DNA of 6,520 nt from Planctomycetota bacterium (lineage in GTDB: Bacteria > Planctomycetota > Phycisphaerae > UBA1845), in assembly GCA_022566435.1 (NCBI GenBank), contig JADFIX010000234.1:1-6520 (forward strand), written 5' to 3'. Shown in pieces: positions 1-6,520 of this stretch. The first letter of the stretch is position 1. Each line of letters begins with the position of its first letter. The translations under genes and the position numbers were made by a program. A model generated the notes under the pieces. It was not told the origin of the DNA, did not search any database, and worked only from the letters and a program-made list of their open reading frames with translations.

Positions 1-969
1 GGGCTGGACATCCCGTATGATCCGGACGGCCTCGGGCACGGTCTTGTGGGACAAATCGTGCGGTAGTCGCCCGGCGAGCAACTGGTAGCCGATGACACCC
101 ATCGCGTAGACGTCCGATCGGATGTCCACCTTGCTGGAATCGCCCAACACCTGCTCGGGGCTCATGTAGGGAATCGTCCCGATGAGTTGTCCAATATCCG
201 TCCGGAGCGTGGTCATCTGAATGTCGGAATCGATTGCCCGCGCGACACCAAAATCGAGAATCTTCGGCTGACCGGAATCGTCGACGAGGATGTTGTCCGG
301 TTTGAGGTCACGGTGGATCACGCCCTGTAGATGGGCATGATGGACGGCTTCGCAGACCTTTTGAAGCAGCGCCAGACGCTGACCGGTGCCGAGTTTCGAG
401 TCGTCCGCATGGGTGGTCAGCCGCTTGCCACGGATGAGTTCCATCGCGAAGAACGGACGGCGCAGGCGCTCTCCGGAATATGACTTGAATTCTACCGTAC
501 CCGCTTCGTAGATATGCGCGATTCCCGGATGTCTTAATCGCCCCAGTAGTCGTGCCTCGTATTCAAAACGGCGAAGCATTTCGCTGGACCCCATGTGGGG
601 TTTCACGACTTTTAGCGCCACGTTTCTCTTCGGGTTTTCCTGTTCAGCCAGATAGACCACGCCGAATCCGCCTTCACCTAGAACTTTGACGATTCGATAG
701 TTTCCGATTCGCTCCAGCGGCTTGGCTTGACTGTTTTGATTTTCGAAGTAGGACGCGCCCTCGGCCTGTAAGACACCTTCAAACGGCGGGGACTCGAGTG
801 AGAATGCCGGCTGAGCATCATCGTCGAGCAATTGTTGGACTTGTGTACGGAGTGCGGCATCCTCACCGCAGGCCCTATCCAGAAAGTCGTGCCGCTCCTT
901 CTCTGGAATCTCGCATGCCTCCGCAAAGATGGTGGCCACCAGCCGGAACTGCTCGGGGGTCAAGTCCAT
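1..969 (-). CDS. Hanks-type serine/threonine protein kinase, C-terminus beyond the window
   Basis: This is a eukaryotic-like Ser/Thr kinase, of which 323 residues are visible; the gene runs off the left edge. All core motifs are present: glycine loop GEGGFG (98-103), catalytic Lys120 in VALKVVK, alpha-C Glu138 in FEYEARLL, HRDLKPDN (219-226, catalytic Asp221), DFG (239-241), SPE (270-272) and SDVYAMGV after it. It should therefore be active and phosphorylate Ser/Thr residues of unknown targets. About 90 residues precede the kinase fold (LTPEQF near the start, then DRACGEDAALRTQVQQLL), an N-terminal segment I recall as common in planctomycete kinases of this type. The ATG at 967-969 is chosen because this segment begins there; its ribosome site is weak. 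The stop of the sigma-factor gene lies 43 bases upstream on the same strand, so the two are probably co-transcribed. Any sensor part, membrane segment or repeats at the C-terminus cannot be seen. Confidence 0.95.
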   Translation of the reverse strand, partial: MDLTPEQFRLVATIFAEACEIPEKERHDFLDRACGEDAALRTQVQQLLDDDAQPAFSLESPPFEGVLQAEGASYFENQNSQAKPLERIGNYRIVKVLGEGGFGVVYLAEQENPKRNVALKVVKPHMGSSEMLRRFEYEARLLGRLRHPGIAHIYEAGTVEFKSYSGERLRRPFFAMELIRGKRLTTHADDSKLGTGQRLALLQKVCEAVHHAHLQGVIHRDLKPDNILVDDSGQPKILDFGVARAIDSDIQMTTLRTDIGQLIGTIPYMSPEQVLGDSSKVDIRSDVYAMGVIGYQLLAGRLPHDLSHKTVPEAVRIIRDVQP

Positions 970-1012
970 GCCATTCGTCTCGTGGTAATCTGCTCGAAGG
1001 ATCCGCCGGAAA

Positions 1013-1582
1013 CTATCCGTTTGCCAGCGCTTTCGAAAGCCATGCCCTGGCCATGCGCCAATCCGCCTCGACCGTCGAGATGGAGACACCGACAACCTCG
1101 GCGACCTCATTCATGGTCATCCCCCCGAAGAAACGTAGCTCTACGACTTTGGCCTTACGCTCATCGACGCCGGCGAGATCATTCAAGGCGTCGTCGAGCG
1201 CCAGTGTATCCACCTCTCGTTTAGAGTTAGGCGTATCCGATTCGTTGAGCAGCAGCGTCGGCGTGCCCGTGCTCCGCTTTTCGGCTCGGTGGGCGATCGC
1301 GTGATTCACTAGAATGTTTCTCATCGCCCGTGCGGCGAGAGCGAGAAAATGGCTCCGGTCGCTGCACTGAGGACTGTTCGATCCTACGAGCCGTAGGAAC
1401 GCCTCATGAACAAGCGCCGTGGGTTGAAGCGTGTGATCGGCTCGCTCTTTGCGCATAAACGCGCCCGCCAACGATCGAAGTTCCTCATACACAATAGGCA
1501 TGAGCTTTTCGATCGCGGCCTGATCGCCCTTGCCCACATCGGCCAAGAGGCGAGTTGCCTCTCCGGGTGCGTTGCTTGTCAT
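1013..1582 (-). CDS. ECF-type RNA polymerase sigma factor (Sigma70_ECF / TIGR02999-like)
   Basis: This alternative sigma factor is predicted to direct RNA polymerase to a dedicated promoter set. With the chosen start it has 189 residues, normal for the family. Region 2 spans about 20-97 (YEELRSLAGAFMRKER, LQPTALVHEAFLRL, HFLALAARAMRNILVNHA). Region 4 spans about 128-186 (ALDDALNDLAGVDERKAKVV, ELRFFGGMTMNEVAEVVGVS, STVEADWRMARAWL), with its helix-turn-helix near 155-176. The reading frame is open to an ATG at 1639, but the added residues are an arginine-rich stretch unlike the family. The ATG at 1580-1582 (MTSNAPGEATRLL) has AGGA 10 bases upstream and is preferred; an ATG at 1589-1591 is also possible. 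No anti-sigma gene is visible. The adjacent kinase gene suggests control by phosphorylation, as proposed for kinase-linked ECF groups in Planctomycetes; that link is inferred here. Confidence 0.95.
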   Translation of the reverse strand: MTSNAPGEATRLLADVGKGDQAAIEKLMPIVYEELRSLAGAFMRKERADHTLQPTALVHEAFLRLVGSNSPQCSDRSHFLALAARAMRNILVNHAIAHRAEKRSTGTPTLLLNESDTPNSKREVDTLALDDALNDLAGVDERKAKVVELRFFGGMTMNEVAEVVGVSISTVEADWRMARAWLSKALANG

Positions 1583-1770
1583 GGCCCACATTTCCTGACC
1601 AAATCGGCGGCGATCGACGCGACGCCGCCTTAGCCCCAATCCTCATTATTGTAGACGCGGGAGCCCCTCATGCCGAGCCCAGGCGTTCGAGCACTGGTCT
1701 CCGTCCAGAAATATCGACGTCAAGCAGGCCGCTAGGATGAAAATCCGAATTATTTTTCAAGGAATTGGGC

Positions 1771-1808
1771 ACGAAATCTTGCTTCCCTTCGTAGAGCGAG
1801 GATTTCGT
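1771..1808. repeat. Interrupted inverted repeat, 8-bp arms
   Basis: ACGAAATC at 1771-1778 is matched exactly by its reverse complement GATTTCGT at 1801-1808, with 22 bases between. As RNA it could extend inward by one G-U and one A-U pair. It lies 135 bases before the start codon of the first plus-strand gene. It could be an operator for a dimeric regulator (half-site centres 30 bp apart, about three helical turns) or a leader hairpin. No T-run follows, so a Rho-independent terminator is unlikely. A chance origin cannot be excluded. Confidence 0.4.
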
Positions 1809-1930
1809 TCCTAACGGAGTGGGTGAAGCCTCGCGAAGTTGTTCCCGCGATCTAATTCACCGCCTGCCGGAGCCACGCGGAATTCTGAATTTCGAAACGC
1901 GGGTGCTGAAATCGAATCAGTGCGTTTGTC

Positions 1931-1936
1931 AAGGAG
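1931..1936 (+). promoter_or_regulatory. Strong ribosome binding site that decides the start of the 559-residue exported protein
   Basis: AAGGAG sits 7 bases before the ATG at 1944. The reading frame is open further upstream (an ATG occurs at 1839), but only the 1944 start combines a good Shine-Dalgarno sequence with an immediate signal peptide. Confidence 0.85.
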
Positions 1937-1943
1937 AAGGCCA

Positions 1944-3623
1944 ATGGTTGCTGTTCAATTCAGGGTGGCGAGCAGATTTCGTCGTCATTGGTGTGTTTTG
2001 GCCGCCGCTGTCCTGATGGCACAGAGCACGAATGTGCGCGCGCAGACCGCAGAACAGACATTTGAGTTGCGGGCCGGGTGGAACGCGGTTTATGTCGAGG
2101 TCGATCCGAAACCGTCGGACCTGGATGTTCTGCTTGACGGGCTCGCGGTGACATCCGTGTGGATGCGAGAGGAGGGGCACCTGGCGGGCGGCGTTGTCCC
2201 ATGTACCGATGAGGCGGACGCTTCCTGTGTCGTTTCTACGAATACCGGATGGCGCGTCTGGTTTCCGCCGGATGAGCCGCAACGCGCCGTGCAATCGTTA
2301 CGCGCACTGCGCGGCGGACGCGTTTATCTGATCGAGGCGGCACAGGCCGGCACTTGGACTATCCGAGGCCGACCCAACTCTTCGGTGACACGCTGGCCAC
2401 AGGGGTTCGATCTCGCTGGTTTTCATGTCGTCGATCAGGCCGAGTCCGCGCCCACTTTCGTGCAATACCTGTCCGGTTCGCCGGCGCACCGCGACGCGGC
2501 GGTATTTGAGATCAACGCCGATGGTACGCTGGCGCGGATCGTGGATCCGGATCAAAGGCGGATTTCGCCCGGTCGCGGTTACTGGGTCGAATCGTCGCGT
2601 CGCACGGTCTACGACGGACCGATTCGCATCGACACACGTTCGTTGCGGGGCGTATCGCTTTTTCCGGGGGCGGCCAAGCACTTCATCGAGATCGAAAACT
2701 TGACTGACGATGCGGGTTTCGTCGCGATCGCCGAGCGGACGTCACAAATGCGGGATGGCTCGCCGACGGAAGCCGACGCTCGTGTGCCGCTCATGTGGTA
2801 CGACTTTTCGGGCGGACCATCGCCGGTATGGCGCGACCTCGACAATGTGCAGGTGCCCCTCGCGTCCAAAGGTGCGCCGGGTTCGAAACGCACGCTGCGC
2901 GTTGGCGCACGGCAGATGGAACTGGCAACTCTCGGCAACGACGATATTCGCGGACATGAGAGCGTGCTCGCGGTGACCGACGGTTCAGGTTTTTGTCGCT
3001 TGCTGCCTCTCACCGCGCAGGGCGGAAGCCAGGACGGGCTTTGGGTCGGTGATGTGACAATCAATGAAGTCGCCTCGCCAGAGGAGGATGACGGGGATCT
3101 GACGCCGACGTCCTCCGAATTTATGTTTCGCATCATCATTCATAAGAGCGGTGCGGACTATCGCTTGCTGCGCGAGGTCGTGTTGGTCTACCAAGAAACG
3201 GAACAATCGTACCTGCTGGTGACGCCGTCTTGTTTCGAATTGCTGGATGCCGATGTCGCATCACCGCGGGTGAGTACGGCCAACTTCGCGTTCGAAGATA
3301 GCTTCCCGCTGATCGGTGACTTCGCAACGCAGCTTGTGACATCGCTCACGCCCTACGCGACGTCGATTGATGTCGGCGCGACCGACGCCCTGAATCCTTT
3401 CTTTCACCCTTTCAATCCAATTCACGACGAGGGATTCGAGGTCAAGCGCGATCTGACTTTGACTTTCGATGCGGACGGTGGCGGCGATCCGGAATGGGGG
3501 ACGACCCGACTTGCCGGAACGTACGAGGAAAACCTCTCGGGCTTGCACCGCTACCAGATCGAAGCGCGCGGACGCTTTGAACTCCGTCGCGTGTCCTACA
3601 TCGCTACTTTGTGCGGCCCGTAA
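1944..3623 (+). CDS. Sec-exported protein of unknown function with an N-terminal GWNAVYVEV motif
   Basis: This 559-residue protein begins with a typical signal peptide: basic FRVASRFRRH, hydrophobic CVLAAAVLMA, probable cleavage after VRA (33). The mature chain opens with FELRAGWNAVYVEVDP (40-55). Later landmarks are RWPQGFDLAGFHV (from about 150), GYWVES (around 214) and a C-terminus with GLHRYQIEARGRFELRRVS (from 533) ending IATLCGP. There is no catalytic motif and no second membrane segment; alternating polar and hydrophobic residues suggest a mostly beta fold. From memory, planctomycetes and verrucomicrobia encode secreted proteins with a similar 'GWN-V-EV-P' opening and a 'GLH...G.F.LRR.S' ending, none with a known role; I could not check this. 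The large beta-helix gene starts 67 bases downstream on the same strand, so the two are probably an operon. A longer form from the ATG at 1839 would bury the signal peptide and is rejected. Confidence 0.88.
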   Translation: MVAVQFRVASRFRRHWCVLAAAVLMAQSTNVRAQTAEQTFELRAGWNAVYVEVDPKPSDLDVLLDGLAVTSVWMREEGHLAGGVVPCTDEADASCVVSTNTGWRVWFPPDEPQRAVQSLRALRGGRVYLIEAAQAGTWTIRGRPNSSVTRWPQGFDLAGFHVVDQAESAPTFVQYLSGSPAHRDAAVFEINADGTLARIVDPDQRRISPGRGYWVESSRRTVYDGPIRIDTRSLRGVSLFPGAAKHFIEIENLTDDAGFVAIAERTSQMRDGSPTEADARVPLMWYDFSGGPSPVWRDLDNVQVPLASKGAPGSKRTLRVGARQMELATLGNDDIRGHESVLAVTDGSGFCRLLPLTAQGGSQDGLWVGDVTINEVASPEEDDGDLTPTSSEFMFRIIIHKSGADYRLLREVVLVYQETEQSYLLVTPSCFELLDADVASPRVSTANFAFEDSFPLIGDFATQLVTSLTPYATSIDVGATDALNPFFHPFNPIHDEGFEVKRDLTLTFDADGGGDPEWGTTRLAGTYEENLSGLHRYQIEARGRFELRRVSYIATLCGP

Positions 3624-3644
3624 CGGCACGCGACTCATGACCGT

Positions 3645-3670
3645 CACTCGTGAGAATCAGTTTACGAGTG
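3645..3670 (+). repeat. Stem-loop in the gap between the two exported-protein genes
   Basis: CACTCGT (3645-3651) pairs perfectly with ACGAGTG (3664-3670). Three further pairs inside (G-U, A-U, G-U) leave a six-base loop at 3655-3660. No T-run follows, so it is not a standard intrinsic terminator. It ends 5 bases before the ribosome site of the next gene and could affect mRNA processing, stability or relative translation of the two genes. Confidence 0.45.
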
Positions 3671-3675
3671 CAACG

Positions 3676-3682
3676 AAGGAAG
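3676..3682 (+). promoter_or_regulatory. Ribosome binding site of the large beta-helix gene
   Basis: AAGGAAG lies 8 bases before the ATG at 3691. It favours this start over the in-frame ATG at 3637, which has no purine-rich site in front of it. Confidence 0.7.
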
Positions 3683-3690
3683 ATACGAAG

Positions 3691-6520
3691 ATGAATTCCT
3701 CGCAATCGCTGACGACTCTTTCCGTTTTCATCGCTCTCACCGCCGCGGCGGCACCCCTTCACGCACAAAGGACGTGGTACGTGGATGGGCCGAATTGCCG
3801 AGAGATGAATCAGTTGGGTACCGTGGAACGCCCCTATTGCCTGATCCAGAGCGGAATCGACGCGGCAAACGATGGCGCCACGGTGTTGGTTCTTGATGGG
3901 ACGTACACGGGTCCGGGAAACGTCCAACTCGATTTTTTCGGCAAGCCGATCATCGTACGTTCCGAAAATGGTCCCGCCACGACGATCATCGATGGTGAAT
4001 TCAGTGCAGCATACGGCGTGCTGTTTGAATCCGGGGAGCAGGAGACGTCTGTGCTCGAGGGATTCACGATCATGCGTGCCGAGGAACAGGGCGGCGTTCG
4101 CTGCATCGAAAGCCATCCTACGGTCCGCCGCTGCGTAATCACGAACTGCAGCGGGACCCAAGGCAGCGGCGTTTATCTGGAGAAGAGCAACGCCCGCTTC
4201 GAGAACTGCCAGATTCTAGCTAATGTAGCCCACCTCAATGGGGGCGGCGTTTACGTGACCGGAGGCGAACCCGCGTTTGTCGGATGCCTGGTAGCCGACA
4301 ACAACTTGACATGGACCGATCCTCCCACGGCATCGCCACAACTAACCTTTACAAGCCGGTCCGGTTGGGACGCCACGCAGATCGCCTACCATCCGGGATT
4401 CCAACGCTATTATGGATCGCTCTGGCTCAGTGGGGGCTCGAAGATGGCCTTCGCGTTCGATCAGTTCGGCGTCGCCGTCGATCTAAATGTTACGTTCACC
4501 ATCGACCCGCGCTCATGGAACTACAACCCGAACACGGGGCAGTTGGAAGTCGTCACCAAGGATGCGATGGGCGGCCAGGGCAGGTCAACCGGCTTGTACT
4601 GGATCGATCTCGACACCCAAGGTCAGTTTGCCAACAATAATGTCAGCCTTGTGGACGAACTACCGGGTCTGCCGTCCGCGGAAAGCGCACCGGCTTACGA
4701 CCCCGTCGACAATGTGTTCTACGCCAGGTCGACGGACGAAGTCCTTCACGTGGTGAATCGCGACGACGGCTCGCTCGTTCGCACGTTTGAGTTGCAGAAC
4801 GTGCCCCCGCTGACCTCCTATTCGATCGGATACAATCCGCAGACCCGCCACATCGTGACGACGGAGGCGGGCGGCACCGCGGTGTACATACACGACACGA
4901 TGGGAATCTTACTGGGTACCGATGAACTGAACATTCAAGCACCCCTAGCCTATGGCGTGGGGTTCACCAATAGCTTGCTCTTCGTTTATGACGCAGGACC
5001 CGGAGAATGGAATGGCTATGCCATCCGCGGCGAGCAAGCGACCGTGCGAAAAGGTGCCGGTGCGGGTCTGTGCGCGGTCGACAGCCAGATCGACCTGTTC
5101 AACTGCACGTTTGCCGGCAACACAAGCTCGGTGTTGGGCGGAGGATTGCTGCTTCGAAATACGACCGCCAATATCGTGAACTGCCTGGTCGTAAGCAACG
5201 CGGCCCCGCAAGGCGCCGGCCTGGCGTCTATGTATAATCCAATCGTCAAGACCAGCAACTGCACGATAAGCCATAACACCGCAACGGAAACGGGCGGCGG
5301 CATACTTAGCCGCGGGACCGCCTCGCTGTCGGTCGCCAACGGAATCGTGTGGGATAACGGCGGCGGAGAATTCGGCATTGATTCCGACACGACCTTTGCC
5401 GTGAACTTCAGTAATATCTTCGACGGTTGGCCCGAAGGCACGGGGAATCTCAACGTGAATCCCGGGTTCACGGATGTCGATCCCCTGCGAAGTTGGACGC
5501 TTAACGACTACCGTCTCGATACCGATTCGCCGTGCACCGACTCGGGGGACAACGGCGCGGTGCTGCCGGACGTCGTCGACGTCGACGACAACGGCGATGC
5601 GACCGAACAGACGCCGTGGGATCTCGATGCCGGTCCGCGTTTCGTGGACAACGAAGAAATACCGGATACCGGACTGCCGGGAAGCATCGGCAACACGATC
5701 GTGGACATGGGTGCCTACGAACTACTTCCGTTTTGCCTCGGGGAGGAACTCCTCCCGCCGGAAGACATCGCCGATAGGGTAGACTTCGAAGCGACGGTGG
5801 CTGATGAAAACGGCATCGTTCCGCCACTGGGCGCGTTCTATCACCCCTGTGTCGAAGAGTCGGCACCGGGCGTTTGTTCACGAGCCGCCATCTTCGCCGC
5901 CGAAGGCGGTGTGACGGTCCATCTCAACTGGAAGTTTCGCGAGAACGAGAACGATCAGGTATTCCAGGAGCAAGAGGCCCTGTACCGCATCGGCCGTTGC
6001 GTGCGAGAGGATCTGAATAAGTCGGTTCACGGCTACTATCTCGTCGGCACCAAGTTCTTCAAAGCCTACCCCGAGGCGAATGTCGTGGTCAACGATCTCT
6101 ACGACGTCACAGTTCAATACAACTCTACGATCAGCGAAAACATCCCCGTACCGGGAGATGAAGATGAAGAGGCGTTGCTACCGCACATCGAGATCCATTC
6201 CACAGGACAGGTGCAGGTTTCGGAAGAGTGTCCCGACGGGATGGTCGTTCTGCAGTACAACCGATTCTTGGGCGGCCCGCTCGTCGGGCTGGAAGTTCTT
6301 ACGCTGAATAGTGACGGCGCGTACCTCACGCAAGGCCCTTTGCAAGACGGGGCCGTCCCGATCGGGCGAAAGCTGGAATCGCCTTCGAGTGAGGGTGTCG
6401 AAAACTGCCGCGCCAAAATGATTCGAAATCACTTGCGAGACGACGTTCCCGTGGCGTGGCAGCGCGGCGTCGATACCACGGACATTTACCCGATTCGCCC
6501 GGAGACTGACTCTTACGCCT
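3691..6520 (+). CDS. Large secreted right-handed beta-helix protein with an inserted propeller-like domain, 3' end beyond the window
   Basis: The frame is open for 943 residues to the right edge with no stop. A signal peptide (SVFIALTAAAAPLHA, cleavage after Ala25) has an unusually uncharged start (MNSSQSL). An in-frame ATG at 3637 would add charged residues but lacks a ribosome site. The mature part starts RTWYVDGPNC, then GIDAANDGATVLVLDGTYTG, an opening common in beta-helix surface proteins. Helix coils begin with G-x-G at residues 134, 158, 184, 457, 483, 508 and 535, and each carries a '(N)C' such as FENCQI, FNCTFAGN and VNCLVV. Residues about 206-449 are an insert. Residues about 565-677 resemble the choice-of-anchor-Q segment (NVNPGFTDVDPL, NDYRLDTDSPCTDSGD, DVDDNGD at 630-636, VDMGAYE). 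Residues after 678 match nothing I can name. It is probably exposed on the surface or secreted, binding or structural; no lyase active site is evident. Confidence 0.9.
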   Translation, partial: MNSSQSLTTLSVFIALTAAAAPLHAQRTWYVDGPNCREMNQLGTVERPYCLIQSGIDAANDGATVLVLDGTYTGPGNVQLDFFGKPIIVRSENGPATTIIDGEFSAAYGVLFESGEQETSVLEGFTIMRAEEQGGVRCIESHPTVRRCVITNCSGTQGSGVYLEKSNARFENCQILANVAHLNGGGVYVTGGEPAFVGCLVADNNLTWTDPPTASPQLTFTSRSGWDATQIAYHPGFQRYYGSLWLSGGSKMAFAFDQFGVAVDLNVTFTIDPRSWNYNPNTGQLEVVTKDAMGGQGRSTGLYWIDLDTQGQFANNNVSLVDELPGLPSAESAPAYDPVDNVFYARSTDEVLHVVNRDDGSLVRTFELQNVPPLTSYSIGYNPQTRHIVTTEAGGTAVYIHDTMGILLGTDELNIQAPLAYGVGFTNSLLFVYDAGPGEWNGYAIRGEQATVRKGAGAGLCAVDSQIDLFNCTFAGNTSSVLGGGLLLRNTTANIVNCLVVSNAAPQGAGLASMYNPIVKTSNCTISHNTATETGGGILSRGTASLSVANGIVWDNGGGEFGIDSDTTFAVNFSNIFDGWPEGTGNLNVNPGFTDVDPLRSWTLNDYRLDTDSPCTDSGDNGAVLPDVVDVDDNGDATEQTPWDLDAGPRFVDNEEIPDTGLPGSIGNTIVDMGAYELLPFCLGEELLPPEDIADRVDFEATVADENGIVPPLGAFYHPCVEESAPGVCSRAAIFAAEGGVTVHLNWKFRENENDQVFQEQEALYRIGRCVREDLNKSVHGYYLVGTKFFKAYPEANVVVNDLYDVTVQYNSTISENIPVPGDEDEEALLPHIEIHSTGQVQVSEECPDGMVVLQYNRFLGGPLVGLEVLTLNSDGAYLTQGPLQDGAVPIGRKLESPSSEGVENCRAKMIRNHLRDDVPVAWQRGVDTTDIYPIRPETDSYA
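4306..5037 (+). other. Inserted beta-propeller-like domain within the beta-helix protein (about residues 206-449)
   Basis: This segment has no G-x-G coil starts and no cysteine, unlike both flanks. It holds five blade-like repeats whose starts lie at residues 233 (YHPGFQRYYGSLWL), 278 (YNPNTGQLEVVT), 336 (YDPVDNVFYAR), 381 (YNPQTRHIV) and 425 (FTNSLLFVYD), spaced 45, 58, 45 and 44 residues. Phrases such as VLHVVNRDDGSLVRTFEL are typical of propeller blades of the YncE/NHL kind. The exact family is not identified, and domain edges are uncertain by about 10 residues. Confidence 0.65.
5722..6520 (+). other. Unassigned C-terminal region of the beta-helix protein (residues 678 onward)
   Basis: After VDMGAYE the chain continues as LPFCLGEELLPPEDIADRV, GGVTVHLNWKFREN, ALYRIGRCVREDLN, HGYYLVGTKFFKAYPEANVV and GGPLVGLEVLTLNSDGAYLT, reaching DIYPIRPETDSYA at the edge. 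It looks globular and soluble, with scattered cysteines and an acidic stretch (PGDEDEEALLPH). It lacks the dockerin-like or PEP-CTERM tail that often follows such helices, although the true C-terminus is not in view. I recall similar GLEV and YPIRPET-like stretches in very long planctomycete exoproteins, unverified. Confidence 0.45.

Larger units (their letters stand above)
1583..1943. promoter_or_regulatory. Divergent intergenic region between the sigma/kinase unit and the exported-protein unit
   Basis: About 360 bases hold no convincing gene. The promoters of both divergent units should lie here, since neither has another upstream non-coding space. The stretch around 1740-1780 is visibly more AT-rich than its surroundings, and an interrupted inverted repeat follows at 1771-1808. 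A smaller pair, TCGCG (1831-1835) and CGCGA (1846-1850), is short enough to be chance. I could not identify convincing -35/-10 boxes of the housekeeping or the GGAAC-type ECF class on either strand. Confidence 0.5.

Noticed and set aside
798..1304. Plus-strand open frame of 168 codons
   Set aside because: It lies antisense to the sigma factor and kinase, whose motifs are unmistakable. Its translation is low-complexity, rich in Ser, Arg and Pro, with no domain.
1583..1639. N-terminal extension of the sigma factor from the ATG at 1639
   Set aside because: The added residues are an arginine-rich run unlike the family, and a better-spaced AGGA serves the ATG at 1580-1582.
1740..1850. ECF-type promoters (GGAAC motifs on the minus strand near 1812 and 1846)
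   Set aside because: No suitable -10 motif such as CGTC is found at 16-17 bases from either, so the match is too weak to call.
1839..1943. Upstream start for the 559-residue exported protein
   Set aside because: It would place 35 residues before the signal peptide, and AAGGAG directly precedes the ATG at 1944.
2609..3139. Minus-strand open frame of 176 codons
   Set aside because: It is a shadow of the exported-protein gene: the opposite strand has a signal peptide, a ribosome site and a far longer frame.
3645..3670. Rho-independent terminator between the two exported-protein genes
   Set aside because: The stem is real, but it is not GC-rich enough and no T-run follows.
4306..5037. Insert in the beta-helix gene as a mobile element or intein
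   Set aside because: No terminal inverted repeats, target duplication or transposase is seen, and no intein splice motifs occur at the junctions. The frame is maintained, so a protein domain insertion fits better.

Overview
The window most likely comes from a planctomycete or a close PVC-group relative. The evidence is a Sigma70_ECF-type (TIGR02999-like) sigma factor directly followed by a Hanks-type Ser/Thr kinase, a pairing characteristic of Planctomycetota. A secreted right-handed beta-helix protein also ends in a choice-of-anchor-Q-like segment of the kind common in these bacteria. Base composition is moderately GC-rich. No tRNA, rRNA, CRISPR array or insertion sequence is visible.

Layout. 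On the minus strand, a sigma factor (1013-1582) is followed after a 43-base gap by a Ser/Thr kinase (969 down to the left edge, C-terminus cut off). A gene-free divergent region of about 360 bases (1583-1943) follows. It carries an 8-bp interrupted inverted repeat at 1771-1808 and a strong Shine-Dalgarno sequence. On the plus strand, a 559-residue Sec-exported protein of unknown function (1944-3623) has 'RAGWNAVYVEV' just after its signal peptide. After a 67-base gap containing a stem-loop comes a very large exported beta-helix protein (3691 to the right edge, at least 943 residues, no stop reached).

How the genes may work together. The sigma/kinase pair looks like a signalling and transcription unit. 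The two exported proteins look like an operon making a cell-surface or secreted product. The two units diverge from one intergenic region, so the sigma factor could control the exported pair, but the sequence does not prove this.

The most unusual feature is in the large protein. Its beta-helix has coils of 25-27 residues with a regular cysteine column, and is interrupted at about residue 206 by a cysteine-free stretch of about 245 residues. That stretch has five propeller-blade-like repeats, after which the helix resumes in register. The roughly 265 residues after the choice-of-anchor-Q-like segment match no domain I can name. The plus-strand gene pair is the best candidate in the window for an undescribed surface system.
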